Shown here: one piece after another, positions 53,560 through 64,000 of the stretch
Layout: each line of letters starts with the position of its first letter
How positions within the stretch are numbered: the stretch's first letter is position 1
Source of the DNA: Dendrophyllia cribrosa
Lineage: Eukaryota > Cnidaria > Anthozoa > Scleractinia > Dendrophylliidae
Direction: 5' to 3'
DNA length: 64,000 bases
Assembly: GCA_024195265.1 (NCBI GenBank)
Contig: JAJLRJ010000006.1
Coordinates: forward strand, 26,826,270-26,890,269
Program-made: the position numbers and the translations under genes
Notes under the pieces: generated by a model
Told to the model about the DNA's origin: nothing
The model's input: only the letters and a program-made list of their open reading frames with translations
The model's database searches: none

Positions 53560-54235
53560 ACCAACGTATGTTAGCAGTAAGATCTTCAACGAAAATCTAG
53601 TAGCTGTGCATAAGATCAAAGAAACACTTACCCTAAACAGGCCGGCTTATGTGGGTATGTGCATCTTAGATTTAAGCAAGACGTTAATGTACGATTTCCA
53701 TTATAACTACATTAAAAAGAAATATGAAGACAAAGCCAAGTTACTCTTCACAGACACAGACAGCTTGACCTATGAAATCGAAGCTGAAGATGTATACCAA
53801 GACTTTTGGAATGATAAAAATAAATTCGATAACAGCGACTACCCTGAAAGCTCCCCGTATTTTGATAAGACAAATAAAAAAGTTATTGGTAAATTCAAAG
53901 ATAAAGCCGCAGGAGTTCCTATTTGTGAATTTGTTGGGTTGCGATCCAAAATGTATAGTTACATAAAAGATAACCAAAAAGGAGGAAAGACAGCCAAGGG
54001 AATCAAAAAGAATATTATCAAAAATAATATCAAGCATCAAGATTATAAAGAAACGTTATTAGGAAATAAACAGATGCATCACACTATGAAAACAATAAGA
54101 AGTCAAAACCATAAATTAGGAAGTTATGAAATCAATAAAGTATCACTCAGCTGTTTCGATGACAAAAGGTATATATCAGATGATGGCATAAATTCATATG
54201 CTTATGGACATTATAAAATAACTTTCCTTAATTAA
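53528..54235 (+). pseudogene. polB: DNA polymerase B, C-terminal part
   Basis: 235 residues in another frame from the A9 run. It carries motif C (LLFTDTDSLTYEI) and the C-terminal thumb (FKDKAAGVPICEFVGLRSKM). Normal order with the upstream part, so a single-base change in the A-run explains the split. The Met at its start is in the run and is not a genuine start. Confidence 0.95.
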
Positions 54236-54249
54236 ATCCTGTGTAGACT

Positions 54250-54467
54250 TCCTATGTTTCCGAGAATTGTGTCACGCAAAGGATTCTATTATGCTGGATC
54301 ACGCAATGTAATAAACGCACTTTGTTTTTTTTAATATATAGTTTCATTTAATATTTCTATCTGATTGTGTTATATGATTGTTCCATCAGCTGGCAGTAGT
54401 ATAGACTTGGCTTGGTATCAGATCAGTTTTGCAAAACTGATCTGGTACCGCCAAGTCCTATACTACT
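54250..54467 (-). repeat. Polinton right terminal inverted repeat
   Basis: 218 bp, inverse of 37442-37632 plus about 27 bp. The outer 73 bp (54395-54467) folds as a hairpin. It contains ATAAACGCAC at 54311-54320, the motif seen upstream of polB. Confidence 0.95.
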
Positions 54468-54473
54468 TACCCC

Positions 54474-54982
54474 ACCCCCTACTTTTCTATTTGAAAAGCT
54501 GTGGACGACATGTCAAGAGTTATGGTTAAACGTCACCGACCAAGAACGCAATCATCAAAACTGAAAACGCAACACGTGTTCAGCACATTCAACTAAATTA
54601 TTTCGTTCATTGAAAGATCGTAAAGGTGATCCGGTCTCTTGATGGTCAGCATTCGGTGGTTTTTATTTCTTCACCTTAGTAAACATGTTATCTCAACATC
54701 ATTTGATGTACCGCCACATTTATTTTGCTAACTATGTTTATCTTCTATAAAAGGGATCTTTAATATATCAACGTTTTTCCCCCACCGATATCTTTGAATG
54801 GAAGGTCTTAATTATAATTTGTTTGAATTCTTTTTTTACAAAACGCTGTTATTTTTCACAAGGGCTTCGTAAGATTGGTAAACAGAATTCAAACAGGTCA
54901 AGTATCAGTCAAATCGTTTAAACAATAACCAGTAACCATTTGAGTTTTTTTTTGTTTTGTTATTTTATGTGAATTCGATATA
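54474..54982. other. no gene recognised
   Basis: Right flank of the Polinton; short frames only. Confidence 0.4.
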
Positions 54983-55335
54983 CCATGTGGCATGAAATTT
55001 TCGAGGGAATTTAATTTCGCGGATTGCCTATTTTATGGCGTTTCGTGGGAACAAATGTTCGCGAATTCGGATTTCAGCCTTCACCGCTGGGAACAAATTT
55101 TCCCGGATCTCGGTTTTTCACGAACGGTACTTCGTACTTGCATATAGCAGCAAAAAAATATTATGTTTTCTTGTTTATTTTACTCGTTTCACGAGAGGCT
55201 TCGATTACAATTCGTGATCAACGACTGCGGTAATGCCGGTGTGATTTCGTATGCCATCTGGACCGGGCAAAACACGAAAAATACTAGTACTGAATTGAAA
55301 TTCATTAATCTATGAAATAAATAGAGTAGAATGTC

Positions 55336-55381
<46 letters not shown>

Positions 55382-55499
55382 GGGTTTTTTTTTTTATCGC
55401 TGGAGTTTATTATCGTGGGATCTTATTACCGCGGATCATTAAAAAAAACCCCGATAAATTCGAGAAAATTAAATCCCGTGAAAATTTCACGCCACACGG
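54983..55499. mobile_element. Tc1/mariner-like MITE (TA duplication)
   Basis: The left end reads CCATGTGGCATGAAATTTTC and its inverse (one or two changes) ends at 55499, with TA on both sides. It contains a (TA)n run at about 55338-55377. Confidence 0.75.
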
Positions 55500-55888
55500 T
55501 AGTCGTATATTTACATTACTTTAATAGTCCACGAAAGTTTCGGCTACTTTTGAGATTCGAAAGACATTTTAGATCATGTCCAGCACTAATCAAGTTCAGT
55601 TTTGTAGGTACCTACATCACTTGAATAATATGTCTCAGGATTGATTCACTTTGATTATAAATTACCCCCTGACAATTATAGAGAAAAATATTTTGGTGGC
55701 AAAAATAATGCGACAAAGAAGATAAAAAATAATGTTGTACTTCAATAATGGTTTTGTATTCTGGTCCATTCCTTGGTGGATTATTATTCAAGTTAAAATG
55801 TTTAAAATTTAATGTGTTCATTCATTCATTTAAATTGAATTTTATTGATTTATTTATAGTGTTCTGGTGCATTCTTTACTGAGTTATG

Positions 55889-56466
55889 TTAAAGGGGCTA
55901 TGTCGCGAGGTTTCGCCTAATTTTAGTAACTTTAATTTACACTTTTGTCTGTCAAAATTCTTTTGTTCGATGATACGAAACAGGACTCTAAACGGAAACA
56001 TGGTCACATACATAAGAGCTATTGCTTGTTTTGATTTAAGTCCAACAATTTCATCGCTCTTTTCTCAAGCGAAACAAAATCAGAAAAATGTTAGGTTTGT
56101 CGGTGACGGTAAAGAATTACAAAGCAAAGACTCTGGTACCATGTTAATATGCTAAATGTACTATATTTCGTCAACAGAGAAGAAGAATCTTCGTCCATGA
56201 CATTCCATGGTCAACTGATTTCGATCGCTGCTCGTACATATTGAGAAATTTAGCCGTACGATTTCAGAATCGGAAAAATATCCGGGCCAAAATCAAGACA
56301 AATAGATTATTTACATATGTGAAAAATCTGAGACCATTTGGTGAACACAGCACTGCAGGATTGAATGGATTCGACGATGGTGGCGTAAACTTGAAAAACA
56401 GTCACCGGACGTTTTTCAAGATTGTACATGTAGCTTGCGTGACACCTCGCGACATAGCCCCTTTAA
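55889..56466. mobile_element. TTAA-flanked piggyBac-like MITE
   Basis: TTAAAGGGGCTATGTCGCGA at 55889 and its inverse ending in TTAA at 56466. Internal open frames are short and unrecognised. Confidence 0.8.
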
Positions 56467-56720
56467 TTTTCTTAATCAGGCGCACCCAACGAGCTTTGGG
56501 ATAATGCATGGAATGGCGTTTTCCTGTTTTTCCATATCATTTTAGTGCCTTTAAAGGAAACTGTTTGAGTGGTAGTAGAGTTTGAGCTTCTAGATTGTTT
56601 TAGCTAATTATTTCAGCGGCAGAAAATTTTAGGAAAATATATCTTATCCCCTGAATTAACCAGCTGCCTCCTTTTGTCTTAGCTGACCGTATTTCGTAGG
56701 CAAACCTGTGGCATTTTTCA

Positions 56721-57272
56721 CCCCTCCGAAAACAAAAGGCGTTAAATTTTCCGATGTTACGAAACTTTGAGGCGACATTTTACTAAAGAAAGCCGAACAG
56801 TTTCCGAACATCTTCCGAACATTTTCCGAACATTTTTTACCCCTCCGAAAACAAAAGGCGTTAAATTTTCCGATGTTACGAAACTTTGAGGCGACATTTT
56901 ACTAAAGAAAGCCGAACAGCTTCCGAACATCTTCCGAACATTTTCCGAACATTTTTTACCCCTCCGAAAACAAAAGGCGTTAAATTTTCCGATGTTCACG
57001 GCGAAACTTTGAGGCGACATTTTACTAAAGAAAGCCGAACAGCTTCCGAACATCTTCAGAACATTTTCCGAACATTTTTTACCCCTCCGAAAACAAAAGG
57101 CGTTAAATTTTCCGATGTTCACGGCGAAACTTTGAGGCGACATTTTACTAAAGAAAGCCGAACAGCTTCCGAACATCTACAGAACATTTTCCAAACATTT
57201 TTTACCCCTCCGAAAACAAAAGGCGTTAAATTTTCCGATGTTCACGGCGAAACTTTGAGGCGACATTTTGCT
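56721..57272. repeat. 119-123-bp tandem array, 4.6 units
   Basis: Units start CCCCTCCGAAAACAAAAGGC at 56721, 56840, 56959, 57082 and 57205. The first two are 119 bp and lack CACG-type bases present in the 123-bp units. Each 123-bp unit is 41 codons, so long open frames exist on both strands; these are likely by-products of the array. Confidence 0.95.
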
Positions 57273-57679
57273 TAAGAGCGCCTGTCCGTAAAAAAATCAG
57301 ACAATTTTGGAATTTTTTGGCAAGTAATAAAAATTCGATTTCTTTTATATTTTAAAGTTAGAAAGGTTAAGGTATAACAAAAATCACTGGATACTTTTTA
57401 CGGCCAAAAATCGCCATTTGAGGTGGAAAAATTATTACACAACTTTGACAGTCTCGCTTGCAAAACAAGTAATGCTACGCCATTAAAAACATGAAAGTCG
57501 TTTTTTGCAATCTTTAAATATTTAGTCGAGTGATTTGTGGAATTATTATGCTGTTCTTTGCGTGCAAAATAGTTTTATTTCGAAGACATACATTTTACTT
57601 CTTTAAAAGTTTCTTGAGTGGAGTTTCTTTTGGTTAATATTTGTTAAGATGATCTTAAGATTGCCGTAAAAAAATAATA
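57273..57679. other. no gene recognised
   Basis: Nothing identifiable. Confidence 0.4.
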
Positions 57680-58953
57680 ATATATATAGTTAGGCTTAGC
57701 CTAACAGCGGCGCCCTCTGAAGACCCTCTGAACAAGCTTAACTAAGATGAAACTTAACTAATAGGTGAAAGGTCGGAAGCACAAGAATTAAGATTAATAT
57801 TGACGACCGGGCTATTTTTCAATTTTAGCAATTCTCAAAAACAGTATTACCCGACCGTCTGCACAGTACATTTAGACCGTACAAAAGTTCACAAAAACAA
57901 CTTTTTCTCCGTCTAGAATAACTATTACGACTACTGTTAAAAAATACAGTTGTAGCTTGTCAAAAAATGCCTGAGAAACTGATTTGGAAATCAAAATTGC
58001 CAAAAATACAAACATATTTGTATACGGCCACGCGAGTGAAGTTAGAACTATAATAAACTTAAAGTCTTGTTTTGTTTACATAAAATCGCTTTTCAACCTA
58101 TGTAATGAATGAACAAACACATAAAAATGGACAACACAATCTTCTTTCGATAAATTTTATTCAAATCTCCATTAGTTTATGTTGAAAAGCAAAACGGAAA
58201 ACGCGCATCGAGGCCGAGCCGTGTCTTCGATGAAATTCAAGAAATTAATACAACTGAATTTAAGCTACACGTTTAAAAACAATTCTCCAAAACTAACGAG
58301 AACACATTAACAAAAAGTCAATCACAGATTGATATCTAGATAAATTTCCATCGAAAAATGTAATTTGTTTTACCTTTAAGTCCCTCCGGCGACTACTGTG
58401 CTTTGAAATTCTTTAAATCTCCGCTTTGGTGCTGAAATCCGTAAAACGAACCCATCTCTCGCATTGCTAAAAACGTATATAGTTCCTCGAAGCAAGATTT
58501 TATCCCTGAAAGCTCTTCTTTTTCCACTAAAGCGGCTCCTGAGTATCTCTTAATTAGCATCCCTGTCTTGAGTAGCAAACCACGAAAAAATGCAGGAAAA
58601 TAACGACTTTAATTTAAACCGTTTTCTCCGCTCAGTAAACACAGCAAAACATCAAAGTGTCTTCCCAGCTGACGTGACATTCGGCCGTGTAACTGCGCGA
58701 TAAAAAAAGCCTCGCTTTGGTTTCAACATGACGTCGTACGCGCATATTTTGCGACGTCATACGCGCCCGCGAGCTAGTCCTCCGCTAAGATCCCGGATGT
58801 TGTGTGGCGTCATACGCGCATGCGCGCTAGCCTTGCGCGACACACATCTCCGACACACATGTTTTTGTTGCAGACAGCGCCCGCGAAACATTCCGCTAGC
58901 CATGACCATGAAAAATGAGGGCATAGGTTCTATGAGTATGGGGCTCTCCGCTA
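57680..58953. repeat. 1.27-kb dispersed repeat, copy 2
   Basis: Direct copy of 28586-29821. It has extra aacacagcaaaacatca near 58637 and a longer variable segment with tcatacgcgcatgcgcgc near 58800-58870. The 61-codon minus frame is at 58393-58578. Confidence 0.85.
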
Positions 58954-59152
58954 TAATCATACATGTAATCAAAGGGCTCCTCTTAAATCAGTGATGTTCT
59001 GATAAGAAAATGGGAAAAAAATTTCGATATCGATTTTTCTTCTCTGCGTTGTAGCCGTCTAAAAACGTGAAATTTCACTTCCGGTGTGTTACAAAACCGC
59101 GCAAGAAAAAAGACTGGAAATAGTTCGCTGTGACGTCAATACCGATTCCAAA

Positions 59153-59360
59153 ATATAATAAAAGGCAAAGTCCGCCTTTTCGTTCGCGTGATCGGTAATT
59201 TAAGATCAAAAGTTCATCAAATGATAATATACCATGAGAACTCAAAGCCATTCATTTCATAAATTGAAATTACAAAGACTGCTTCCCTAAGAATCGCGAC
59301 AAAACTGTCAACAAAAACAAAGAAACTTTAGACAACTTAGACATTCGCGTGATCGCTAAG
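59153..59360. repeat. dispersed repeat, copy B (first part)
   Basis: Matches about 2010-2215, including cgttcgcgtgatcggtaatt and tcaacaaaaacaaagaaact. A second, weaker tandem version follows to about 59500. Confidence 0.7.
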
Positions 59361-59672
59361 AGAAAATAAAAAAATCATCAAATGACAACATGAAATGACA
59401 GTTCAAAGCCATTCATTTCATAAGTTTAACTTACTAATTACTCCTTTCGTCAAAAACTGCGATGAAATTGTCAACAAAAACAAACAAACTTTACATAAAC
59501 TACATACCTACATGTGTACATACGATTTTCTAATCTGTTTCTGCAGATCGGCTATCAGTTTACACTGTTTTTCTTTACAATGTTACTCCCGAATACTTTA
59601 GACAGTCAACACTTCAACAAAAGATAAAAAATTTCGTTATTTCGCTGAATTGATTATGGCTCAATTTGTATA

Positions 59673-59797
59673 GGTAATCACATGATTTCGAGTGCGATTT
59701 GGAATAAATGAGCACGCGGCGAGTGCAATTTGTAGTCTTTGAAAAATTTACGAGTGCTCATTTATCCCAAATTGCACGAGAATAATCATGTGATTAC
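59673..59797. repeat. 125-bp foldback
   Basis: GTAATCACATGATT at the left and AATCATGTGATTAC at the right, with paired gagtgc.attt / aaattgcac arms. Confidence 0.75.
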
Positions 59798-59800
59798 TTG

Positions 59801-60361
59801 TTAAAGTGCTACTGCGATCAAATTTTTGATTTCCTTTTTTTACATCTTCGTGTACAATTATACTTTCTTACTCGTCTTGCCAAATTTCAATCCATTACGA
59901 ACATCAGAAGTCATTTTATTTAAACATTTATGTCCGAGAATTTACGGCCGCCATTAATCAACCGTGTTCCATGCTTGGTTGCGAAAGGGATAAAGTGACG
60001 TCAAAGGCTCAAACATACCTCACGGGTTGAAATTATAATAACAATAAGTATTGAAAATCACGCGAAAACGCAACAAAAACATTGGACTTGTTCTTCGTGC
60101 AATTTTCTATGCTCATTGTTATTATAATTTAAACCCGTGAGGTATGTTTGAGCCTTTGACGTCACTTTATCCTATTCGCAACCAGGCCTTGGAACAAGGT
60201 TGATTAATGGCGGCCGTAAATTCTCGGACATAAATGTTTAAATAAAATGACTTCTGATGTTCGTAATGGATTGAAATTTGGCAAGATAAGTAAGAAAGTC
60301 TAATTGTACACGAAGATGTAAAAATATGAAAATCAAAAATTTGATCGCAGTAGCACTTTAA
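59801..60361. mobile_element. 561-bp foldback element with TTAA ends
   Basis: TTAAAGTGCTACTGCGATCA at the left; the inverse ends in TTAA at 60361. About 230-bp arms pair over their length (ggctcaaacatacctcacggg / cccgtgaggtatgtttgagcc internally), around a short centre at 60040-60115. Confidence 0.85.
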
Positions 60362-61654
60362 TAATATACATGCAAAAATTTCTGTCACGCTGCGATGGTT
60401 TTCGTTACAAAAATTTACTTTGCCACGCTTCGATTACTCCACTTCAGATTGGTCGAAATTTTGATAGGTGAATTCATGCGTGAATATTCATGCACTCTCT
60501 ACAAGAACTGCATCACAAGTTTTTCGTCTTTCTTCGCCACTGTTAGAAACTTTGTAAAAGAACGAAGCAAAACATAGACGTCCGGCCATGGTTTTGTTCT
60601 TATCCGCAGGCTGGTATTGTTGAAAGGTTTCGACGTACGCTGCCGCCGTTTTAATTTTATTCAGTTATTTACGCCGCCGGGATCGGAAAAGTCTTCAACG
60701 CTCTTGACGACTTTGAAAGCTAAAACAACGAGGTGAAAGCTTGCAAACGGTTTTTTGTCAACACAGGAGAATGTTTAATCACAGGTCTGAGTTCATTTGC
60801 TACACAGGACATTACCGAGGTTAGATTTAGACGCTTTTATGGCGCCTTTTTGCTTTCTTGTTGTAATGGGTGGACATTTCTTTTAAGCTAAAGGCCTTTA
60901 ATCCACTTTGGCAGCTCCTTAACTCCCGATACTTGAACAGTTTATTCTTTCTATTTTAAACGTAAACAGTTATTGTTTATTGTAATTATATTGTTTAATT
61001 ATATTCTTAGGTTAGCATTTGTTTTAACTCCAGCGTAAAATTCATCACGGGTTTTCGTAGGCGCCTCATTGATTCTCCGCTTCGTTTTCTTTGTTGACTT
61101 GTACACGTGTCCTTTTTTTCTCAAATCTCCTAGAATTTATCAGTAATTAGAACTTTTGTCTGTTTTCGTATTTTGAATCAGTTTTCTTTCAAGACTTTCT
61201 ATTAAAATTCCGTTATACTGTTTAAATCTTGTTTAATTTGTCCGCCATTTTGTTTCTGCATGGCTCGAAATCTGTTCAGCTATCCTAACTGTCAATCATT
61301 TTAATTTCAACTTTTTGCACTCAATTTCACCTTTTTGCATTCAAATTCAACTTTCTGCACTGTTTGGGATTAATTGACATTCTCTCAGCCAATCAGAATG
61401 CAGACATTTTTTGCATGTATATTATTAATTATATTATCGCTCATATGAAAACACAAGCTTTCCCGTGCCATTTAACTTCCTCAAAACGTCTCCCTCCATT
61501 CATTTTAAAAATACACCGTGAAATTCTCAGTCAAACTGCGTTTCCCAATAACACACATTTGACCTTTTTTGCCCTTCTAAACGAGCATCAATGGCTTTAC
61601 AACAAATGATTGACAAGGAAAACACAAATTTCTTGAACCTTTAAAAATCAATTA
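60362..61654. other. no gene recognised
   Basis: Nothing identifiable beyond AT-rich sequence and short frames. Confidence 0.4.
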
Positions 61655-61975
61655 AGCCGTCTCGGACACATCCACTTGAAAACAAATTTGAAAGATTGAT
61701 AGGTAACGCGAGATATCGAAACTTAATGCCAATTCCCTAGGAAATTAACAATAGGTCCGGGGGTACTTCCCAAAAATTTTAGTGGCGGTATGCGACGCCC
61801 TTCTTGAAATCCTAACCGGTATTACCAACCATATCCTTAATGCCCTTATATAGCTTGTATAAAGAACTAACCCCCCGGACAAAAGTTAACAACTTTTAAC
61901 ATCCTTTTTTTACTACATCTATATACTCATCCCTATATCTCGTTTGCGCATGCGCGTATTGACGAGATAAAAATA
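61655..61975. repeat. dispersed repeat, copy B (second part)
   Basis: Matches about 2200-2620, including aacaataggtccgggggt and the gcgcatgcgc palindrome. Confidence 0.7.
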
Positions 61976-61977
61976 TG

Positions 61978-62072
61978 ATGGGGGTGCTCGTCGGATATTT
62001 TCAAAAAACACCTTAAAAGGTACTTGAATCTCGACGAGCACTGCTGTCATTTTTATATGGGAGTCCCCTCCG
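61978..62072. repeat. fragment related to 13878-15239 element
   Basis: Shares tgctcgtcgga.attttc.aaaa with 13939-13965 and atttttatatgggagtcccc with the inverted right end near 15210. Confidence 0.55.
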
Positions 62073-62320
62073 GGATTTTCAAGTGTTTTGGAAATAAATT
62101 AATAGGTGGCGTAGCAGACGCAAATGGGGATGGCTGTCGTTGATTCTTGCTGCGTAGGCTAATAAATTGGTTCAAAGGTTGTTTATGTAAAGGGTATTTG
62201 CTGTTTATAGTAATTTGATGGAATCATAAAACAATTTTTGAATTGATTAAGGGTTCTTGGCTTGCTTTTTATTGAACAAGAATCTGTACACAGCTTGAAC
62301 TGTGGCAGCTTTAACCCATT

Positions 62321-62388
62321 GATGGGGGAGGGGAAGGGGGGAGAGGGGAGGGGGGGAGGGGGGAGCGGGGAGGGGGGGGGGGGGGGGT
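62321..62388. repeat. polypurine G/A tract
   Basis: About 68 bp of almost pure G with A, ending in a G-run. It could form G-quadruplex or triplex structure. Confidence 0.85.
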
Positions 62389-62539
62389 CTGACCTTAACG
62401 TCTAGTGGACGATAAGCGGTGAACTTGTGAATATGCCGACGGCCCCTAAGCTTACCGCAATATTGCGTTACGCGTTAGCATTTCTATTCACGGGTTGGCT
62501 CTTAGAGCTCTTTATAGTGATGTCACTCTCAGTAAGACG

Positions 62540-62948
62540 AAAAAAGTAAAAGGCAGTTGTGATGTTTAAATCCCTCAACAAATTAGCCCCAGTGTACTTG
62601 CAGGACCTATTCAATACACGAAGCACAAATTACAATTTACGAAATTCGTGCGGTAAACTAACATTGCCCAAGCCACGCACCAATTATCTAAAGCGTAGCT
62701 TTAGCTATAGCGGGGCTCAGTTGTGGAACTCCTTACCACAAGATGTAAGGAATATCAAGTCAATAGGGCAATTTAAAAGGGAAATAAATCGACTATTTCA
62801 ATCATCGGTTTCCCACTCGGCAACCTTGTAAAACAGTAAGTGAAGTGTATATATATTTTTAATGATATAATTGTCACTTTTTATATACTGAATGATTTTA
62901 CCGAGTTTAAATAAAGTTATATGTATGTATGTATGTATGTATGTATAT
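62540..62948 (+). mobile_element. 5'-truncated non-LTR retrotransposon (LINE) 3' end
   Basis: C-terminal coding piece, short 3' UTR, and an ATGT microsatellite tail (62920-62948). Microsatellite-like tails are typical of CR1/L2/Rex-type LINEs. Confidence 0.75.
62559..62831 (+). pseudogene. LINE ORF2 C-terminal fragment
   Basis: About 90 codons. MFKSLNKLAPVYLQDLF, then TNYNLRNSCGKLTLPKPRTN and SFSYSGAQLWNSLPQDVRNI, is the conserved tail found after the reverse transcriptase in CR1/Jockey-superfamily LINEs. The RT and endonuclease are missing, so this is a dead 5'-truncated copy. Confidence 0.8.
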
Positions 62949-63357
62949 GTCGAGCCAGAGGAAACAGGGTTAGTAAACTTTCAGTCTTTGAATTTTATTA
63001 TAGCTGCTCATGTCCTTATCACTCTGTAACTTTAATACTTAGCCATCTTATTTTTTATTTGGTATCTAGATCAAAAGTTCTACAGGTCTGTTATCGATTA
63101 CATTTAGACAAAGGAATCGGAGTAAGAATGCAATTTACTGTCAGTAGCACTTCTTCCATTGTCTGTGTAACTTGAACATTGATCATACTATAATCACTTT
63201 TTTATAGAACAGTCCTTTATCCTCATTAGTACTTTGTAAACCAAAAAGTGAAATATACTTTATGCAACACATCATTCTTGAATAATTTCAAAACTCAAAG
63301 TTTAAAATAATTATTTTATAATTTTTTCGTTGTTGATGATATGATGGTCCTACAAGT
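62949..63357. other. no gene recognised
   Basis: Nothing identifiable. Confidence 0.4.
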
Positions 63358-63798
63358 ATGGAGGAGGCATTAGAATTAGAAACTGAACCAGTGGGTGTTG
63401 CTGTACCAGTGGGTTTTGATCAGGTTGCCTCTGGCCTAGATGATCATGGTCCAGTCTTTGGTCCACACCGTAAACTAAGCAGGGGCAAGGATCAATATGA
63501 GCTGAGAAAGGAGCTGCAACTTGTAACGGACAAAAAGTTTATTTGTTCTCAGGAGCTGTTCCAGGAGCTATTTTCAAAATTTGTAACAAGTTGCCAGACA
63601 CCTGGGTGCCTAAATACTCCACAGGTAAAGCATCACTTCGGGGAGGCAACTCTTGTTGTAAACAGCTTTTGTAAAGCTGGGCACAATTTCAGATTTTGTT
63701 CCTCTCATGATGTCAATGGGGTTTATGCCAACAATCTGCAGCGCTCAGCAGCAGTCCTTCTTTCAGGTAACAATTTTAAAAAAATTGAGAGAATATAA
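63358..63798 (+). pseudogene. N-terminal part of a transposase-like protein
   Basis: 146 codons starting MEEALELETEPVGVAVPVGF, with a Cys/His-containing central part (CQTPGCLNTP, FCKAGHNFRFCSSH, a possible zinc-binding region) and NNLQRSAAVLLSGNNFKKIE, which is typical of a widespread animal transposase-like family. The frame stops at 63796. The continuation is in another frame (next entry), apparently through an extra TA at about 63795. The original element probably has one open frame. Confidence 0.55.
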
Positions 63799-64000
63799 TG
63801 GCTCAATTTATGAGCCTTGCTTTTCCATCCAAAGCCACCTACTTTAGGATGGAGAAGTTGTATTTGTTCCCAGCTGTGGAAGAGTGGTGGCAGTGGACGA
63901 GAGGTGTGCTGGTTAATGAGTTTTCTGGTCAGGACATTGTTGTTGGCGGTGATGGCCAATATGATTCCCCGTGTTTTAGTGCTAAGAACTTGTGCTATTT
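63798..64000 (+). pseudogene. continuation of transposase-like protein, cut by window end
   Basis: Open to the window end, reading MAQFMSLAFPSKATYFRMEK and ending in GGDGQYDSPCFSAKNLCY. The latter resembles the D-x-[RQ]-x-D-S-P catalytic-type block of Kolobok-like DDE transposases (from memory, not searched). Partial at the right edge. Confidence 0.5.

Larger units (their letters stand above)
37442..54467. mobile_element. Maverick/Polinton (adintovirus-type) element, complete ends
   Basis: 17,026 bp flanked by the 6-bp duplication TACCCC (37436-37441, 54468-54473), with terminal inverted repeats that start AGTAGTATAGG. A 6-bp duplication, 15-20 kb size, terminal AG...CT and the gene set polB, RVE integrase, packaging ATPase, adenain-type protease and double-jelly-roll capsid are diagnostic of Polintons. 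From about 39 to 42.7 kb genes run on the minus strand, and from 42.8 to 54.2 kb on the plus strand. The element is markedly AT-rich. Frame breaks in several genes indicate a decaying or imperfectly assembled copy. Confidence 0.97.

Noticed and set aside
53741..54040. Minus-strand frames opposite polB and other Polinton genes
   Set aside because: Antisense shadows of strong coding frames.
56757..57176. 139-codon minus-strand repeat frame as a protein
   Set aside because: Produced by the tandem array whose unit is a multiple of three; both strands are open.

Overview
The window looks like nuclear DNA of a metazoan, most likely an anthozoan cnidarian (inference). It is AT-rich, gene-poor and packed with small inverted-repeat DNA elements. 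It holds one spliced exon of the extracellular LamG type, a Mag/SURL-like Gypsy retrotransposon, a PIF/Harbinger transposon, a Penelope-like fragment, a 5'-truncated LINE and a complete Maverick/Polinton (adintovirus-type) element. No bacterial operon, rRNA, tRNA or CRISPR array was seen.

Layout. 0-3 kb: foldback and dispersed repeats. 3131-8094: near-complete Gypsy element on the minus strand with 199-bp LTRs and target duplication AAGGG. 8.1-20 kb: MITEs, a 1.23-kb inverted repeat (11638-12864 / 15247-16483) and a 2.1-kb TIR element. 20336-20959: LamG exon, minus strand. 21924-25170: nested repeat carrying a Harbinger transposase gene. 25.5-28.4 kb: a chain of TTAA-type and palindromic MITEs, partly nested. 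28586-29821 and 57680-58953: two copies of a 1.25-kb dispersed repeat. 34.6-35.5 kb: Penelope-like GIY-YIG fragment flanked by an inverted copy of its own 3' end. 37442-54467: the Polinton. 54.9-62 kb: more MITEs and a 119-123-bp tandem array. 62.5-64 kb: LINE 3' end and the start of a transposase-like gene running off the window.

The Polinton is the main object. It is 17,026 bp, bounded by the 6-bp target duplication TACCCC. Its terminal inverted repeats are 191 and 218 bp, and the outermost 73 bp of each folds on itself as a near-perfect hairpin. It encodes a protein-primed-type DNA polymerase B, an RVE integrase with chromodomain, an A32/FtsK-type packaging ATPase, an adenain-type protease, a major capsid protein, a penton-like minor capsid protein, a basic core-like protein and a structural protein with two PPxY late-domain motifs. 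It also encodes a parvovirus-type phospholipase A2 protein, a collagen/fibre-like protein, a probable VLTF3-like late transcription factor, two AT-hook/zinc-finger mini-proteins and a few unknowns. These genes would together support integration, protein-primed replication, capsid assembly, maturation and exit. Nearly every gene start has a TATATAATA-like box abutting the ATG. A second motif (TAAACGCA) occurs about 35-55 bp upstream of the polymerase and the two zinc-finger genes, and again in both terminal repeats. This suggests the element carries its own two-class transcription programme.

Several Polinton genes (capsid, polymerase, structural/protease region, phospholipase N-terminus) have frame breaks, most of them at A8-A10 runs. 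The copy is therefore either decaying or affected by homopolymer errors in the assembly. Breaks are described but not repaired here.
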